Shown: positions 26,428 to 36,184, counted from the stretch's first letter. The stretch is 64,000 nt of DNA from Rhizobium sp. Root1334 (GCF_001426665.1 NZ_LMEY01000004.1:152019-216018), one strand, 5' to 3'. The notes: a model not told the origin generated them from the letters alone. Made by a program: numbers and translations.

Positions 26428-27203
26428 CCCCGAGACTGTTTGCCCCGATTACGCTGCTTCTGGTGCTGATCTTCCTGATCGGCCCGTTCCTGATCATCGT
26501 TGCCGCCTCGTTCTCGGCCGGTGATACGCTGGCCTTCCCGCCGCAGGGTTTCTCGTTCAAGTGGATCCTCAAGGTCTTCACCGTCGAGAGTTTTCGCGAC
26601 AGCTTCGTGATGTCGATGTTCCTGGCGATCGGCGGTACGTTTGCAGCGCTTCTGCTCGGCATTCCCGCCGCCTATGCGATGTCGCGCTACAAGCTGCCGA
26701 TGTCCGAGACCGTGCGCACCGTCGTGTCGGCACCGATCATCGTGCCGGGCATCATCGTCGGCCTGGCGCTCCTGCGCTATTTCGTCGTACCCATCGGTGT
26801 ATCGATCACGCTGGCGCTGTTCCTTGCCCATACGGCGCTGATCCTGCCCTATGCAGTGCGTGTCGTCTCGGCCAGCCTCAACAATCTGCGCTCGGATATC
26901 GAGGAAGCCGCCGTTCTGCTCGGTTCGTCCCGGCTTGGCGCTTTCTTCCGGGTTGTACTGCCGAACATTCGCGGCGGCATCCTGTCGGCCTTCATTCTCG
27001 GCTTCGTGACCAGCTTCAATCAGGTTCCGGTTTCGCTGTTCCTGTCCGGGCCGGGTGTACGCACCCTGCCGATCGACATGCTCGGCTACATGGAGATCGT
27101 CTTCGATCCATCGATCGCCGCCCTGTCTTCGCTGCTCGCTTTCCTCTCCATCGGCATCGTCTTCCTCGCCGAACGTTTTCTGGGGTTCTCCCGCTATGTC
27201 TGA
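26424..27203 (+). CDS. ABC transporter permease, PotC type
   Basis: This 259-residue second permease has about six hydrophobic helices. The EAA loop is SDIEEAAVLLGSSRLGAFFR, near residues 155-175, a clear match to the EAA---G consensus. It overlaps the previous permease by 4 bases, and the ATPase gene starts 8 bases inside its end, so all three are translated together. PotC-type permeases pair with PotB-type ones. Its substrate is expected to be the same nucleoside or purine that its operon breaks down. Confidence 0.9.
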   Translation: MTPRLFAPITLLLVLIFLIGPFLIIVAASFSAGDTLAFPPQGFSFKWILKVFTVESFRDSFVMSMFLAIGGTFAALLLGIPAAYAMSRYKLPMSETVRTVVSAPIIVPGIIVGLALLRYFVVPIGVSITLALFLAHTALILPYAVRVVSASLNNLRSDIEEAAVLLGSSRLGAFFRVVLPNIRGGILSAFILGFVTSFNQVPVSLFLSGPGVRTLPIDMLGYMEIVFDPSIAALSSLLAFLSIGIVFLAERFLGFSRYV

Positions 27204-28221
27204 CACATCCTTCCTCACCCTCGACAAACTTTCCCTCGCCTATGGCAAATCGATTGCCGTGAAGGATCTCGATCTCGAGATCCGCAAGGGCGAATTGCTG
27301 GCGCTGCTCGGCCCATCCGGCTGCGGCAAGACCACGACCATGCGCTCGATTGCCGGCCTGATGACGCCGGTTGGCGGCCGCATCAGTCTCGATGGCACCG
27401 ACATCACCCGGGTTGCCGCCAACAAGCGCGCCGTCGGGCTGGTGTTCCAGTCCTATGCGCTGTTCCCACATCTGACGGTGTTCGAAAATGTCGCGTTCGG
27501 CTTGAAGCTGAAAGGCATGACTGGGAAAGAACTCGAGGCGAAAGTGGCAGCCGGCCTCAAATCCGTTGGCCTCTCGGCCTTCGCCAGCCGCAAGACCCCG
27601 GAGCTTTCCGGTGGCCAGCAACAGCGCGTGGCACTTGCCCGCTCCATGGTCATGGAACCGAAAGTGCTCCTGCTCGACGAACCGCTCTCCAATCTTGATG
27701 CGCGCCTGCGGCTGGAAATGCGCACCGAACTGCAGCGCGTCCAGAAGGAAAGCGGCGTGACGATGATCTTCGTCACCCACGATCAGGTCGAGGCCCTGGC
27801 GCTCGCCGACCGGATCGTCGTGATGAAGAATGGCGCGATCGAACAGATCGGCACGCCGGAAGAAATCTACAATCACCCGGTCTCCAGCTTCGTCGCCGAT
27901 TTCGTCGGCTTCGAAAACATCTTCGCCGTCGAAGGTGGCAAGCTGACCACCGAAAATGGCGCTGTCTCCCTCGCCAGGGAACTGCCGGATGTGGCGGGTC
28001 TCGCCTGGCGGCCACGCGCAGTCTCTCTCGGTTCCGGCCCATTGACAGGTAGGGTCCGCGGCGTTTCCTTCGCCGGTGGAACGCGCGAATATGTGCTGGA
28101 AACACCTCTCGGCATCATCAAGACGGAAGTGGATGCGACCTTGCCCGCCCATGCGCTTGGCGCCACCGTTGCGTTCGACCTGCCGGTTGAAGGTGCTGCC
28201 CTCCTCAAGCGTTTCGGATAA
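27196..28221 (+). CDS. ABC transporter ATPase, PotA/FbpC type
   Basis: This 341-residue protein has Walker A GPSGCGKTT near residue 38-46, Q-loop VFQSYALFPH, signature LSGGQQQRVALARS, Walker B VLLLDEPLSNLD and the switch histidine in VTHDQVEAL. The C-terminal ~100 residues form the TOBE-type regulatory domain found in PotA/MalK ATPases. The start at 27196 overlaps the preceding permease gene. Six bases after the stop begins a nucleoside hydrolase gene. It energises import through the two permeases. Confidence 0.93.
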   Translation: MSDTSFLTLDKLSLAYGKSIAVKDLDLEIRKGELLALLGPSGCGKTTTMRSIAGLMTPVGGRISLDGTDITRVAANKRAVGLVFQSYALFPHLTVFENVAFGLKLKGMTGKELEAKVAAGLKSVGLSAFASRKTPELSGGQQQRVALARSMVMEPKVLLLDEPLSNLDARLRLEMRTELQRVQKESGVTMIFVTHDQVEALALADRIVVMKNGAIEQIGTPEEIYNHPVSSFVADFVGFENIFAVEGGKLTTENGAVSLARELPDVAGLAWRPRAVSLGSGPLTGRVRGVSFAGGTREYVLETPLGIIKTEVDATLPAHALGATVAFDLPVEGAALLKRFG

Positions 28222-28227
28222 GTCATC

Positions 28228-29151
28228 ATGGGTGTCTGGATCGATACGGATATGGGCTTTGACGACATCGCCGCCATTCTGGTGGTGATGCGTGCGGGCA
28301 TTGCCATCGACGGCATATCGCTGGTGTTCGGCAATACGCCAATGGATCAAGTCCGCCGCAATACGGCGGGTGCTGCCAAGGCTTTCGGCTGGACGGTCCC
28401 GATTCATGCCGGACGCAGCCAGCCCGTTCTGGGCGTGCTCGAAACCGCGCAGGCGATTCTCGGCGAAACTGGTATTCCCACTGCCGGACGAACGCTTCCG
28501 GATGCCGGTGATGTAGCGGACAACGATGCTTTCTCTGCACTTTGCCGCTGGCTGGAAAACAAGCCCTCGCCACGCCGCATCCTGGCACTTGGGCCGCTGA
28601 CCAACATCGCCGCCCTTGCCCTGGCACGGCCCGATCTCGCCACCCGCATCGATGAACTCACCTGGATGGGCGGCGGGCTTTCACGCGGCAACCACACGGC
28701 ATCGGCAGAGTTCAACGCGCTGGCCGACCCGGAAGCCGTCGCCATCGTGCTGTCGCATGGCCTGCCTTTGCGCATGGTCGATCTCGACTTTTGCCGCAAG
28801 GTTCTGGCCGCACCCGCCGATATTGAGCCGGTACGGCAGACGGGCGGCGCCAACGCCGCGCTGCTGGCCGATATGCTCGCCGGTTACATCGATATCGGCG
28901 TCAGCCGCGGCCGGCCGGCGATGGCAATCTACGATCCCTCCGCTGCTGCTGCCTTTGTCCGCCCCGACCTCGTGACCTTTCAATCCGCCCGGATCGACAT
29001 GGAGCTTGCCGGCTCACTCACCCGCGGCCGCACCGTGGTGGAAACCCGCGCCAGCCATGGTGTCTTCAATGCCGAATTCGCCGTCGATTGCGATGCGGAG
29101 GCAATCAAGGCGATCGTGCTGGACGCGCTGCGCTGGGAGGCCGGTAAATGA
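28228..29151 (+). CDS. Nucleoside hydrolase (inosine-uridine preferring type)
   Basis: This 307-residue protein has the calcium-binding N-terminal cluster DTDMGFDD (~6-13), the family signature DxDxxxDD, with mid-protein LGPLTNIA and MGGG conserved blocks. The C-terminal region IYDPSAAAAF provides the aspartate and substrate-pocket residues usual for the family. It hydrolyses the N-glycosidic bond of nucleosides to base plus ribose. Its gene starts 6 bases after the transporter ATPase and ends inside the start of the adenine deaminase gene (ATGA). Together they would take up a nucleoside, release the base and deaminate adenine. The exact base preference is unknown. Confidence 0.92.
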   Translation: MGVWIDTDMGFDDIAAILVVMRAGIAIDGISLVFGNTPMDQVRRNTAGAAKAFGWTVPIHAGRSQPVLGVLETAQAILGETGIPTAGRTLPDAGDVADNDAFSALCRWLENKPSPRRILALGPLTNIAALALARPDLATRIDELTWMGGGLSRGNHTASAEFNALADPEAVAIVLSHGLPLRMVDLDFCRKVLAAPADIEPVRQTGGANAALLADMLAGYIDIGVSRGRPAMAIYDPSAAAAFVRPDLVTFQSARIDMELAGSLTRGRTVVETRASHGVFNAEFAVDCDAEAIKAIVLDALRWEAGK

Positions 29152-30935
29152 CAAAACCTGCAGCACCTCAACCCGCCGACCTCAACGAGGCCGGCCTGCG
29201 CGCCCGTGCGGTCGCAGCTGCGCGCGGCAATGCCCCGTTCGACACCCTGATCATCAATGGCACTCTGGTCGATATGGTGACCGGCGAGTTGCGGGCGGCG
29301 AATATCGGCCTCGTCGGACCGCTGATCGCCAGTGTCCACCCGACAGGAGCGAGGACCGACGCGGCGGAGATCATCGATATCTCCGGCGGTTTTATTTCGC
29401 CCGGCCTGATCGACACGCATATGCATATCGAAAGCTCGATGGTGACGCCCGCGACGTATGCCGCTGCTGTTCTGGCCCACGGCGTGACAACGATTGTCTG
29501 GGATCCGCACGAGTTCGGCAATGTCCACGGCATTGCCGGAGTGCGTTTCGCCGCCGATGCCGCCAACGCATCGCCGCTGCGCATGATCCTGCTTGCGCCC
29601 TCCTGCGTGCCCTCAGCGCCGGGATTGGAGCTGAATGGCGCCGATTTTGATGCCGGCGTGATTGCCGATCTGCTGTCCTGGCCGGAAATCGGCGGCATCG
29701 CCGAGGTCATGAACATGCGCGGCGTAATCAACCGCGATCCGCGGATGAGCGCCATCGTCCAGGCAGGCCTTGCCTCGGAAAAACTGATCTGCGGCCACGC
29801 GCGCGGACTGAACGGTGGTGATCTTGCCGCCTTCATGGCGGCAGGCGTCAGCTCGGACCACGAGCTGACATCTTCAGCCGACCTGATGGAAAAGCTGCGC
29901 GCCGGCATGGCGATCGAGTTGCGCGGTTCCCACGATCATCTGCTGCCGGAGTTCGTTGAAGCCCTGAACCGGCTTGGCCATTTGCCGCAGACACTCACCC
30001 TCTGCACCGACGACGTCTTTCCCGACGACCTGGCAGACGGCGGAGGCCTTGACGACGTTGTGCGGCGCCTCGTTCGCTACGGCCTGAAACCGGAATGGGC
30101 GCTGCGGGCTGCCACGCTTAATGCCGCACAACGGCTGGGGCGTTCCGATCTTGGGCTGATCGCGGCAGGACGCCGCGCCGATATCGCCGTGTTCGACAAT
30201 CTCAGCGACTTCAACGCTCGCATCGTCATCGCCAATGGCATTGTTGTTGCCAGGGATGGTGAGATGCTTGCAGATATCGCAGCGTCCGACCCATCGGTGC
30301 TTGAGCATTCCATGAAGATATCGCCGCTGACAGCCGATGATTTTCGTGTTGCTTCCAGCGAGACCAAAGTCCGGATCGCCACAATCGACCAACCGCGCTT
30401 TACCCGTTGGGGCGAAGCGGAAGCAGAGGTACGGGATGGTTTTGTCGTACCGCCTGAGGGCACGACCCTGATTGCTGTGGCGCATCGCCACGGCCGCAGC
30501 GACGGCCGGCCGCGCGTCGGCTTCCTGCGCGGCTGGGGCGAATGGCGCGGCGCATTTGCCAATACCGTTTCCCATGACAGCCACAACCTCACCGTGTTCG
30601 GCAGCGATCCGGACGACATGGCGCTTGCCGCCAATGCGGTGATCGCCGCGGGTGGCGGCATGGCCGTCGCATCCAGCGGAGTGGTCAAGGCCATCCTGCC
30701 GCTGCCGCTTTCGGGCCTGGTCTCGGATGCGCCGCTCAATGATGTGGCCCGGGATTTCGCGGATGTTCGCGCTGCGATGGACGATATCGTCGACTGGCAG
30801 CCGCCCTATCTCGTCTTCAAGGCCTGTTTTGGGGCGACACTTGCCTGCAATGCCGGACCGCACCAGACAGACAGGGGCATTGCCGATGTCGAAACCGGTA
30901 TGCTTATGGAAAGCCCGATCCTGACCAAGGCATAG
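29148..30935 (+). CDS. ade: Adenine deaminase
   Basis: This 595-residue amidohydrolase-superfamily enzyme has the usual Ade length. The metal-binding motif is HMHIESS near residue 91, in the context GFISPGLIDTHMH. DPHEFGNVHG near 120-128 and KLICGHARGLNGGDLAAF near 210 follow, as in bacterial adenine deaminases. A C-terminal Ade-specific domain is present. It converts adenine to hypoxanthine and ammonia. It is the last gene of the LacI-controlled operon and overlaps the nucleoside hydrolase by 4 bases. Hypoxanthine would feed the general salvage or purine degradation pathways encoded elsewhere. Confidence 0.93.
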   Translation: MTKPAAPQPADLNEAGLRARAVAAARGNAPFDTLIINGTLVDMVTGELRAANIGLVGPLIASVHPTGARTDAAEIIDISGGFISPGLIDTHMHIESSMVTPATYAAAVLAHGVTTIVWDPHEFGNVHGIAGVRFAADAANASPLRMILLAPSCVPSAPGLELNGADFDAGVIADLLSWPEIGGIAEVMNMRGVINRDPRMSAIVQAGLASEKLICGHARGLNGGDLAAFMAAGVSSDHELTSSADLMEKLRAGMAIELRGSHDHLLPEFVEALNRLGHLPQTLTLCTDDVFPDDLADGGGLDDVVRRLVRYGLKPEWALRAATLNAAQRLGRSDLGLIAAGRRADIAVFDNLSDFNARIVIANGIVVARDGEMLADIAASDPSVLEHSMKISPLTADDFRVASSETKVRIATIDQPRFTRWGEAEAEVRDGFVVPPEGTTLIAVAHRHGRSDGRPRVGFLRGWGEWRGAFANTVSHDSHNLTVFGSDPDDMALAANAVIAAGGGMAVASSGVVKAILPLPLSGLVSDAPLNDVARDFADVRAAMDDIVDWQPPYLVFKACFGATLACNAGPHQTDRGIADVETGMLMESPILTKA

Positions 30936-31028
30936 TCGCCCGCCGCGACCGCTTCCACCAACTCTTGGCGGCATTTCGGCCGGGCATGAGCAGCCTCATG
31001 TCCGACCATGCTTCGCCGTCAGACGGGA

Positions 31029-32756
31029 TCAGCTGACCGAGACGATATCCTGCCAGGCCATATACGCAGACAGGACCAGTTCCATCTGAGCCGTATGACC
31101 TGCAATGAACTCTTCGCCGTAGATGGTCTCGTCCGGATATTCGGTGATCAGGGTCATCGGCACAGTGTGGCGATGATCGACTGAAATGAGGCAGGGGAAA
31201 CCGTTGATAATCCGGAAGCCCGTCTCACCGGCATGAATCTCATAGAGTGCGATCTGCCTGTCGTTATACGCCAGTAGCCCGGGCACCTCTCCGAGATGCC
31301 GCGTCACCCGGTCGAGCAACGCCTCCGACTGGCTTTCCCAGTCAGGATGATGGCGAACGATCAGAAAAAAGCCTTTCGGCAGGGTCCAGGCGGCAAAACC
31401 ACGCGGCACATAACCCGATAGCGGCCGGGTCCACTCATGCGAGGGATAGCCGTGCAGATTCACATGCAACTGCGCGCCGCTCAAATCCTGTGCCTTGAAG
31501 CGGATTTCCTTTTCGTTCACATGCCCGGCCGCATTTTCATATGTGCGGTACTCGAGGTCGTCACCGAGCGCGGTGTACCGGGCGGCGTGATGCATGTGGC
31601 GCGGGTTGTCGCGGCGCAAGCGCTGGTGCACCGCATAACCATCCGGATTCTCAAGTGGCGAAATGGTGAAATGCGCGCCCTTGCGCTCTGCAAGCTTGGC
31701 CGCGGCACGCAAAGCGCCGACGATGCCGGTGGTCTCATTTGGGTGCTGACCGCCGCTGATCATCACCGCGGCATCGCTGCCGGCGACATAGCGCGCGAAA
31801 ACCGTGCGGCCGGACCGGGTGCGGGCATCAAACCCCTCCCCGCCGATCGCCTCCAGCTGGACCGCCACTTGGCCAGCGGCCAGCGGCTCGCTGGCGGTAT
31901 CGATCGCCTGCGCGGCACCGTCGAGGAAACCGGTCGACAAGGCGCGGGTGGTTATGCTGAGCGTGATGGCACCTTCGACCTGCACGACTTCCGGCACGAT
32001 CATGCCGGGCCTCAACCCCCGATCGCCCAACGGCCGGCCGGACTTCATCTGGAAAAATTCGAGAAGCGAAAAATACAGGTCCTCATGAAGCGCTTCGCGC
32101 AGGCTGACCACCTCATCGCCAATCGCCAGCGGCTCGTCGCTGGACGGATGACCAATGCGGATGTTCAGCTCTTCGAAATAGGGTTCGTCCTGGCCCCAGT
32201 CATAATCAGCGATCGCGGATATTGCAGTTTCGAATACCACCTCATAGTCCGTTTCCAGCCGTTCGCCGATCGTTTCACCAGCGCGGCGCAACCAGCCGGT
32301 TGGCGAGAGATTGGTCTGCCCGGTGCGATCCTGATGCACCCGGTTCGGCGCAAGAACAGTAACGGATTGCTCGATGTCGGCACCCGTCAGCACCACCTCA
32401 TAGAAGAACCCGCCGTCTGCGCGTGGAACAAATGCAATCTTTGCCTCGCCGACCAGCGCGCCCAGCGGATAGGTCTCCAGCCGGAAGCGGTTGTCAGATG
32501 CCGCTGGGTGGACCGGATAGCGGATTTCAATGGCCTCGACGCCTTTGAGATCAACCTCTTCGAGAAAGAAGGACAGCAACGGCTTGTAGGCGCTGCGGAT
32601 GCGGGCCGTGATGCCTCTTTCCGATAACGCGCGTTCAGCCGCGGCGCGGCTTTCACGGTCGTCGAAGGTCCAGGCCTCAAAACTGTCGCCCGGGACGGCG
32701 CGCGCCGCCAACTGATCGAGTGTGCGCTCAAAGGATTTCTGCAAGATCACGGTCAT
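31029..32756 (-). CDS. M14-family zinc carboxypeptidase-like enzyme in a peptide importer operon
   Basis: This 575-residue protein has an M14-type metal site in the C-terminal half: GGQHPNET near residue 337 (H-x-x-E ligands) and LHVNLHGYPSHEW near 430-440 with the third histidine. The N-terminal ~320 residues are of unknown type and may shape substrate binding. ATG 32756 is chosen because GAGG lies upstream and a further 11 codons would overlap the permease gene. It lies 4 bases after a dipeptide-type permease, so it likely trims the peptides or amides imported by that system. No signal peptide is seen, so it acts in the cytoplasm. Substrate is unknown. Confidence 0.75.
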   Translation of the reverse strand: MTVILQKSFERTLDQLAARAVPGDSFEAWTFDDRESRAAAERALSERGITARIRSAYKPLLSFFLEEVDLKGVEAIEIRYPVHPAASDNRFRLETYPLGALVGEAKIAFVPRADGGFFYEVVLTGADIEQSVTVLAPNRVHQDRTGQTNLSPTGWLRRAGETIGERLETDYEVVFETAISAIADYDWGQDEPYFEELNIRIGHPSSDEPLAIGDEVVSLREALHEDLYFSLLEFFQMKSGRPLGDRGLRPGMIVPEVVQVEGAITLSITTRALSTGFLDGAAQAIDTASEPLAAGQVAVQLEAIGGEGFDARTRSGRTVFARYVAGSDAAVMISGGQHPNETTGIVGALRAAAKLAERKGAHFTISPLENPDGYAVHQRLRRDNPRHMHHAARYTALGDDLEYRTYENAAGHVNEKEIRFKAQDLSGAQLHVNLHGYPSHEWTRPLSGYVPRGFAAWTLPKGFFLIVRHHPDWESQSEALLDRVTRHLGEVPGLLAYNDRQIALYEIHAGETGFRIINGFPCLISVDHRHTVPMTLITEYPDETIYGEEFIAGHTAQMELVLSAYMAWQDIVSVS

Positions 32757-32760
32757 CGGA

Positions 32761-33609
32761 TTACCTCGAAGTTCTGCCGGTCGGGTCAAGGCTGTCGCGC
32801 AGCCAGTCGCCGAGAATGTTCAGGCCAAGCACGGTCAGGAGGATCGCAAGGCCCGGGAAGACGCTGACCCACCAGGCGGTCTGGAGATACGTGCGGCCAT
32901 CGGCCAGCATGCCGCCCCAGCTCGGGATGGTTGGGTCGACGCCAAGCCCGAGGAAGGTCAGGCTGCTTTCCAGAAGAATGTTGTTGGCGACGTTGAGGGT
33001 CATGAGCACGATGACCGGCCCGATCAGGTTCGGCAGCAGGTGCTGAAAGATGATGCGCCAGTCTTTGACGCCGATCGCCCGCGCAGAGAGAATAAATTCC
33101 CGCTCGCGCAGCGTCAGCACCGAACCGCGGACCACGCGCGCATATTGTACCCATTGCGAAACGATCAGCAGGATGATCGTGTTGGTCAGGCTGCCGCCAA
33201 CGATGGCGATGAAGGTGATCGCCAGCAGGATGAACGGCATGGCGAGCTGCAGGTCGGCAAAGCGCATCACCAGCATATCCCAGAAGCCGCGATAATAGCC
33301 GGCAATCAGGCCCATCAGCACGCCGAAGATCACCGCGCCGATTACCGAGGTGAAGCCGACCAGCAACGAAATCTTGCCGCCAGCGACCACGCGCGCCAGC
33401 ACATCCCGGCCGAGCGGATCAGTGCCCAGCGGATAGGCGGCCGTGGTGAAGGGCTTGGTGAGGCGCGCGATCAGGTTGATCTTTTCAGCGCCGCCGGGAA
33501 ACAGCACGTCGGATAGCAGCACCGCGAGGCAGATGATCAGCGTCAGCGACGCACCGAGGATGAATTCGAGACTGTAGAACTGCGACAGGCGGGAGGATTT
33601 GGTGGCCAT
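32761..33609 (-). CDS. Dipeptide/oligopeptide-type ABC permease, DppC type
   Basis: This 282-residue membrane protein has five or six helices, with a first helix at ~20-40. The family-typical block PLGTDPLGRDVLARVVAGG near residue 58-76 and the EAA-like loop LSARAIGVKDWRIIFQHLLP near 175-195 mark it as DppC/OppC-like. It follows the DppB-type gene by 6 bases and is followed 4 bases later by the M14 peptidase. Together with DppB it forms the import channel. Confidence 0.93.
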   Translation of the reverse strand: MATKSSRLSQFYSLEFILGASLTLIICLAVLLSDVLFPGGAEKINLIARLTKPFTTAAYPLGTDPLGRDVLARVVAGGKISLLVGFTSVIGAVIFGVLMGLIAGYYRGFWDMLVMRFADLQLAMPFILLAITFIAIVGGSLTNTIILLIVSQWVQYARVVRGSVLTLREREFILSARAIGVKDWRIIFQHLLPNLIGPVIVLMTLNVANNILLESSLTFLGLGVDPTIPSWGGMLADGRTYLQTAWWVSVFPGLAILLTVLGLNILGDWLRDSLDPTGRTSR

Positions 33610-33615
33610 CGGCGA

Positions 33616-34539
33616 TTACTCCGTACGAATGCGCGGATCAACGAGCCCGTAGGCAATGTCGACCAGGAGATTGACGCCGACGATCATCAGCGACAGAACG
33701 GTGATGACGGCCTGCAGGACAGGATAGTCGCGGCCCGAAACCGCGTCGAAGGCAAGCGTGCCCATGCCCGGCCAGTTGAAGACACGCTCAACGACGACGA
33801 TGCCGCCGAGAAGGCCGCCAAACTGCAGGCCGAAATAGGTGATGAGCGGAATGGCACAGTTGCGCAGTGCATGCTTGTAGAGCACCGTCGTTTCGCTGAG
33901 CCCCTTGGCGCGCGCCACCATGACATATTGCGATTTTAGGGTTTCCAGCATCGAGGTGCGCACCAGCCGGACATTGGTTGCCGTCAAGATGATGCCCATG
34001 GTCAATGCCGGCATGACGTAACTCGCCCACCCCGACATGCCGCTTGCCGGCAACCAGCCAAGTGTCACCGCAAAGAGCAGCACCAGCATTGTGGCAAGCC
34101 AGAAGTTCGGGAAGGAAAGGCCAACCAGTGAGAGGATGCGGATCGCCTGATCAGCGGCCTTGCCCTTGGCCGTCGCAGCCTTGATGCCGAGCGGTATGGA
34201 CAGCGCGATCGAAACGAACATCGAGATGAACGCAAGCAGCAGCGTGGCCGGAAGCGCATTGCCGATCAGGAGCGAGACAGGGGTTCCTCCGGTAAAGCTG
34301 CGCCCGAAATCGAGCGTCACCATTCCCTTGAGGAAATTCAGATATTGCATGATGAACGGCTGATCGGTGCCCAGCGACGCACGGATGCGCATCAGGTCCT
34401 CTTCCGTCATGCTGCCACCGCCCTGAAACATCATCAGAGCAGGATCGCCGGTCAGGCGGATGGCAAAAGAGACCACCAGCGTGATGGCGAAGACGACGAA
34501 GATCGCCTGCAGCAATCGTTTGATAAGGAAACCGGCCAC
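33616..34539 (-). CDS. Dipeptide/oligopeptide-type ABC permease, DppB type
   Basis: This 307-residue permease starts AGFLIKRLLQAIFVVFAITL, the typical DppB first helix, followed by the conserved TGDP. The EAA-type loop has RAKGLSETTVLYKHALRNC near 215-233. It lies 67 bases after the binding-protein gene, and a stable stem-loop stands in that gap. It pairs with the DppC-type permease. Substrate is likely peptides or peptide-like compounds, including opines, whose uptake systems use the same class. Confidence 0.93.
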   Translation of the reverse strand: MAGFLIKRLLQAIFVVFAITLVVSFAIRLTGDPALMMFQGGGSMTEEDLMRIRASLGTDQPFIMQYLNFLKGMVTLDFGRSFTGGTPVSLLIGNALPATLLLAFISMFVSIALSIPLGIKAATAKGKAADQAIRILSLVGLSFPNFWLATMLVLLFAVTLGWLPASGMSGWASYVMPALTMGIILTATNVRLVRTSMLETLKSQYVMVARAKGLSETTVLYKHALRNCAIPLITYFGLQFGGLLGGIVVVERVFNWPGMGTLAFDAVSGRDYPVLQAVITVLSLMIVGVNLLVDIAYGLVDPRIRTE

Positions 34540-34568
34540 GTTCGTGATCCTTGAAGGTAGGGGAAAAC

Positions 34569-34593
34569 GTGCCGCCCGCTAACCGGGCGGCAC
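34569..34593 (-). terminator. Intercistronic stem-loop after the peptide-binding-protein gene
   Basis: A perfect 10-bp GC-rich stem GTGCCGCCCG/CGGGCGGCAC with a 5-base loop begins 14 bases downstream of the minus-strand stop (34607). On that strand it is followed by GTTTTCCCC. It is probably a partial terminator or mRNA-stabilising structure that raises binding-protein yield over the permeases. Confidence 0.7.
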
Positions 34594-34606
34594 AGAGGTC
34601 TTCAGA

Positions 34607-36142
34607 TTATTCGACGGTGACGTCGGTCAGCTTCAAGCGGTTGTCCGAAGGAGCAACAAAGCCCTTCACCCGCTTGCTGATGCCGTAGATGGCGTTGCTG
34701 TTATAGAGCGGCAGCTCCAGAGCGCGATCGGCGGCATAGCGGCCAACTTCCTTGAGGATCTTTTCCCGCTCCGCGCGATCCGTCAGCGGACGCTGCGATT
34801 CCAGCAGCTTGTCCATCGTCTCGTCCTTGTCGTAAGGATTCCACTTTTCGCCGGAGTGATACATCGCATAGGCGGTGTTGTCGTAGTCGAACGTCCAGCC
34901 GCCCCATTTCTGCTGGAACATGGCGCCCGTCTTGCCCTGCGGAATGATATCGTTGAGCAGAACGTTGGTTTCGTAAGGCTTGATCGTCGCGGTGATGCCG
35001 ACCATCTGCAGATAGCTGGCGATAACCTGGGCAACCTCGTTCATCGTCGAGTCATTGCCGCGGATATCGATCTGCAGGGCGGCACCCGGCTTGACTCCGG
35101 CTTCTGCGAGAAGCGCCTTGGCGCCTTCCGGATCATAGGCAACAGCCTTCAGGTCCGCGTCGTAGCCGAAAGAAAGGGCGCTCTGGAAGCTGACGATCTC
35201 GGAAGCCTGACCGGCCAGGATGGACTGGACGATGGTTGTGCGGTCGATGGCCATGATGATCGCTTTACGCACCTTCGGGTCGGCGGTAATGCCATCGCGC
35301 GTGTTGAAGCGCAGCGCATCGACCGTCGGCCCCGGAACGCTGACGACAGCAAGGTTCGCATCGCCTTCGATCACCGGAATCATGCCGATCGGAATGGTCG
35401 GCGGGATCACCAGATCGACGCGGCCTGCCTGAAGCTCTGCAACGGCCGTCGCGGGTTCGGTGATGAAGCGGTATTCCAGTTCGGAAAGCTTCGGCGCGCC
35501 ACCCCAGTAATCCGGGTTGGCTGCAAGCTTGATATCGACCTTGGGTGTATAGGAGACGAACTTGAACGCGCCTGTGCCGACAGGATTAAGGTTGAAATTG
35601 TCCTCGCCCTTTTCCTGAATGTATTTCGGCGGAACAATCATCGCACCATAACCGGCAAGCTTGGTCAGCAGCACCGGATCGGGCGTCTTCAGCTTCATGT
35701 CGACGGTGTAATCATCGATCACGTCAACGCTTTCGATGCTGGTATAGTTTGAGCGCTGCGGTCCCTTGGCACCCTCTTCGCCGAGCAGGCGTTCGAAGGT
35801 GAACTTCACTGCCTGGGCATTGAAAGCTTCGCCATCATGGAACTTGACGTTCTGGCGCAGCTTGAAGCGGATGCGCTTGCCTTCGTCCAGCTCTTCCCAG
35901 GATTCAGCAAGACCGGGCACGAGCTTGAGATCGGGACCACGATAGGTCAGGCCGTCGAAGATATTGGTCGAGACGGCAGCCCACTGTACCAGGAAGGTGT
36001 CGATCGGATCCCAGCTGCCGGGGTCCTGCGGGCTCGAAATCGTCATCTTACCGGCAGCCAGAGCCGGGCCGGCATAAATGGCTGTAGCCGACAGGGCCAA
36101 TGCCATAAAGGTCGTTGTCAGTCCCCGTTTGATTGTTTGCAT
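34607..36142 (-). CDS. Peptide-type ABC transporter substrate-binding protein (solute-binding family 5)
   Basis: This 511-residue protein starts with a signal peptide of about 29 residues ending GPALAAGK. The mature part follows the DppA/OppA plan, with LVPGLAESWEELDEGKRIRF near residue 76-95 and a C-terminal domain containing GRYAADRALELPLYN. It binds its ligand in the periplasm and delivers it to the DppBC-type permease pair. It lies 42 bases after the fused ATPase gene in the same direction. Family 5 proteins bind peptides, opines, nickel or oligosaccharides, so the ligand is open; the associated peptidase argues for peptide-like compounds. Confidence 0.92.
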   Translation of the reverse strand: MQTIKRGLTTTFMALALSATAIYAGPALAAGKMTISSPQDPGSWDPIDTFLVQWAAVSTNIFDGLTYRGPDLKLVPGLAESWEELDEGKRIRFKLRQNVKFHDGEAFNAQAVKFTFERLLGEEGAKGPQRSNYTSIESVDVIDDYTVDMKLKTPDPVLLTKLAGYGAMIVPPKYIQEKGEDNFNLNPVGTGAFKFVSYTPKVDIKLAANPDYWGGAPKLSELEYRFITEPATAVAELQAGRVDLVIPPTIPIGMIPVIEGDANLAVVSVPGPTVDALRFNTRDGITADPKVRKAIIMAIDRTTIVQSILAGQASEIVSFQSALSFGYDADLKAVAYDPEGAKALLAEAGVKPGAALQIDIRGNDSTMNEVAQVIASYLQMVGITATIKPYETNVLLNDIIPQGKTGAMFQQKWGGWTFDYDNTAYAMYHSGEKWNPYDKDETMDKLLESQRPLTDRAEREKILKEVGRYAADRALELPLYNSNAIYGISKRVKGFVAPSDNRLKLTDVTVE

Positions 36143-36184
36143 ATCGCTGTTCCTCTTCAGTTGCTTGCAGTTTTTTCGCAGGTA

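Noticed and set aside
27016..28407. 463-codon minus-strand frame opposite the transporter ATPase gene
   Set aside because: Shadow of the ATPase and adjacent genes; composition is Arg/His/Asp-rich as in other antisense frames.
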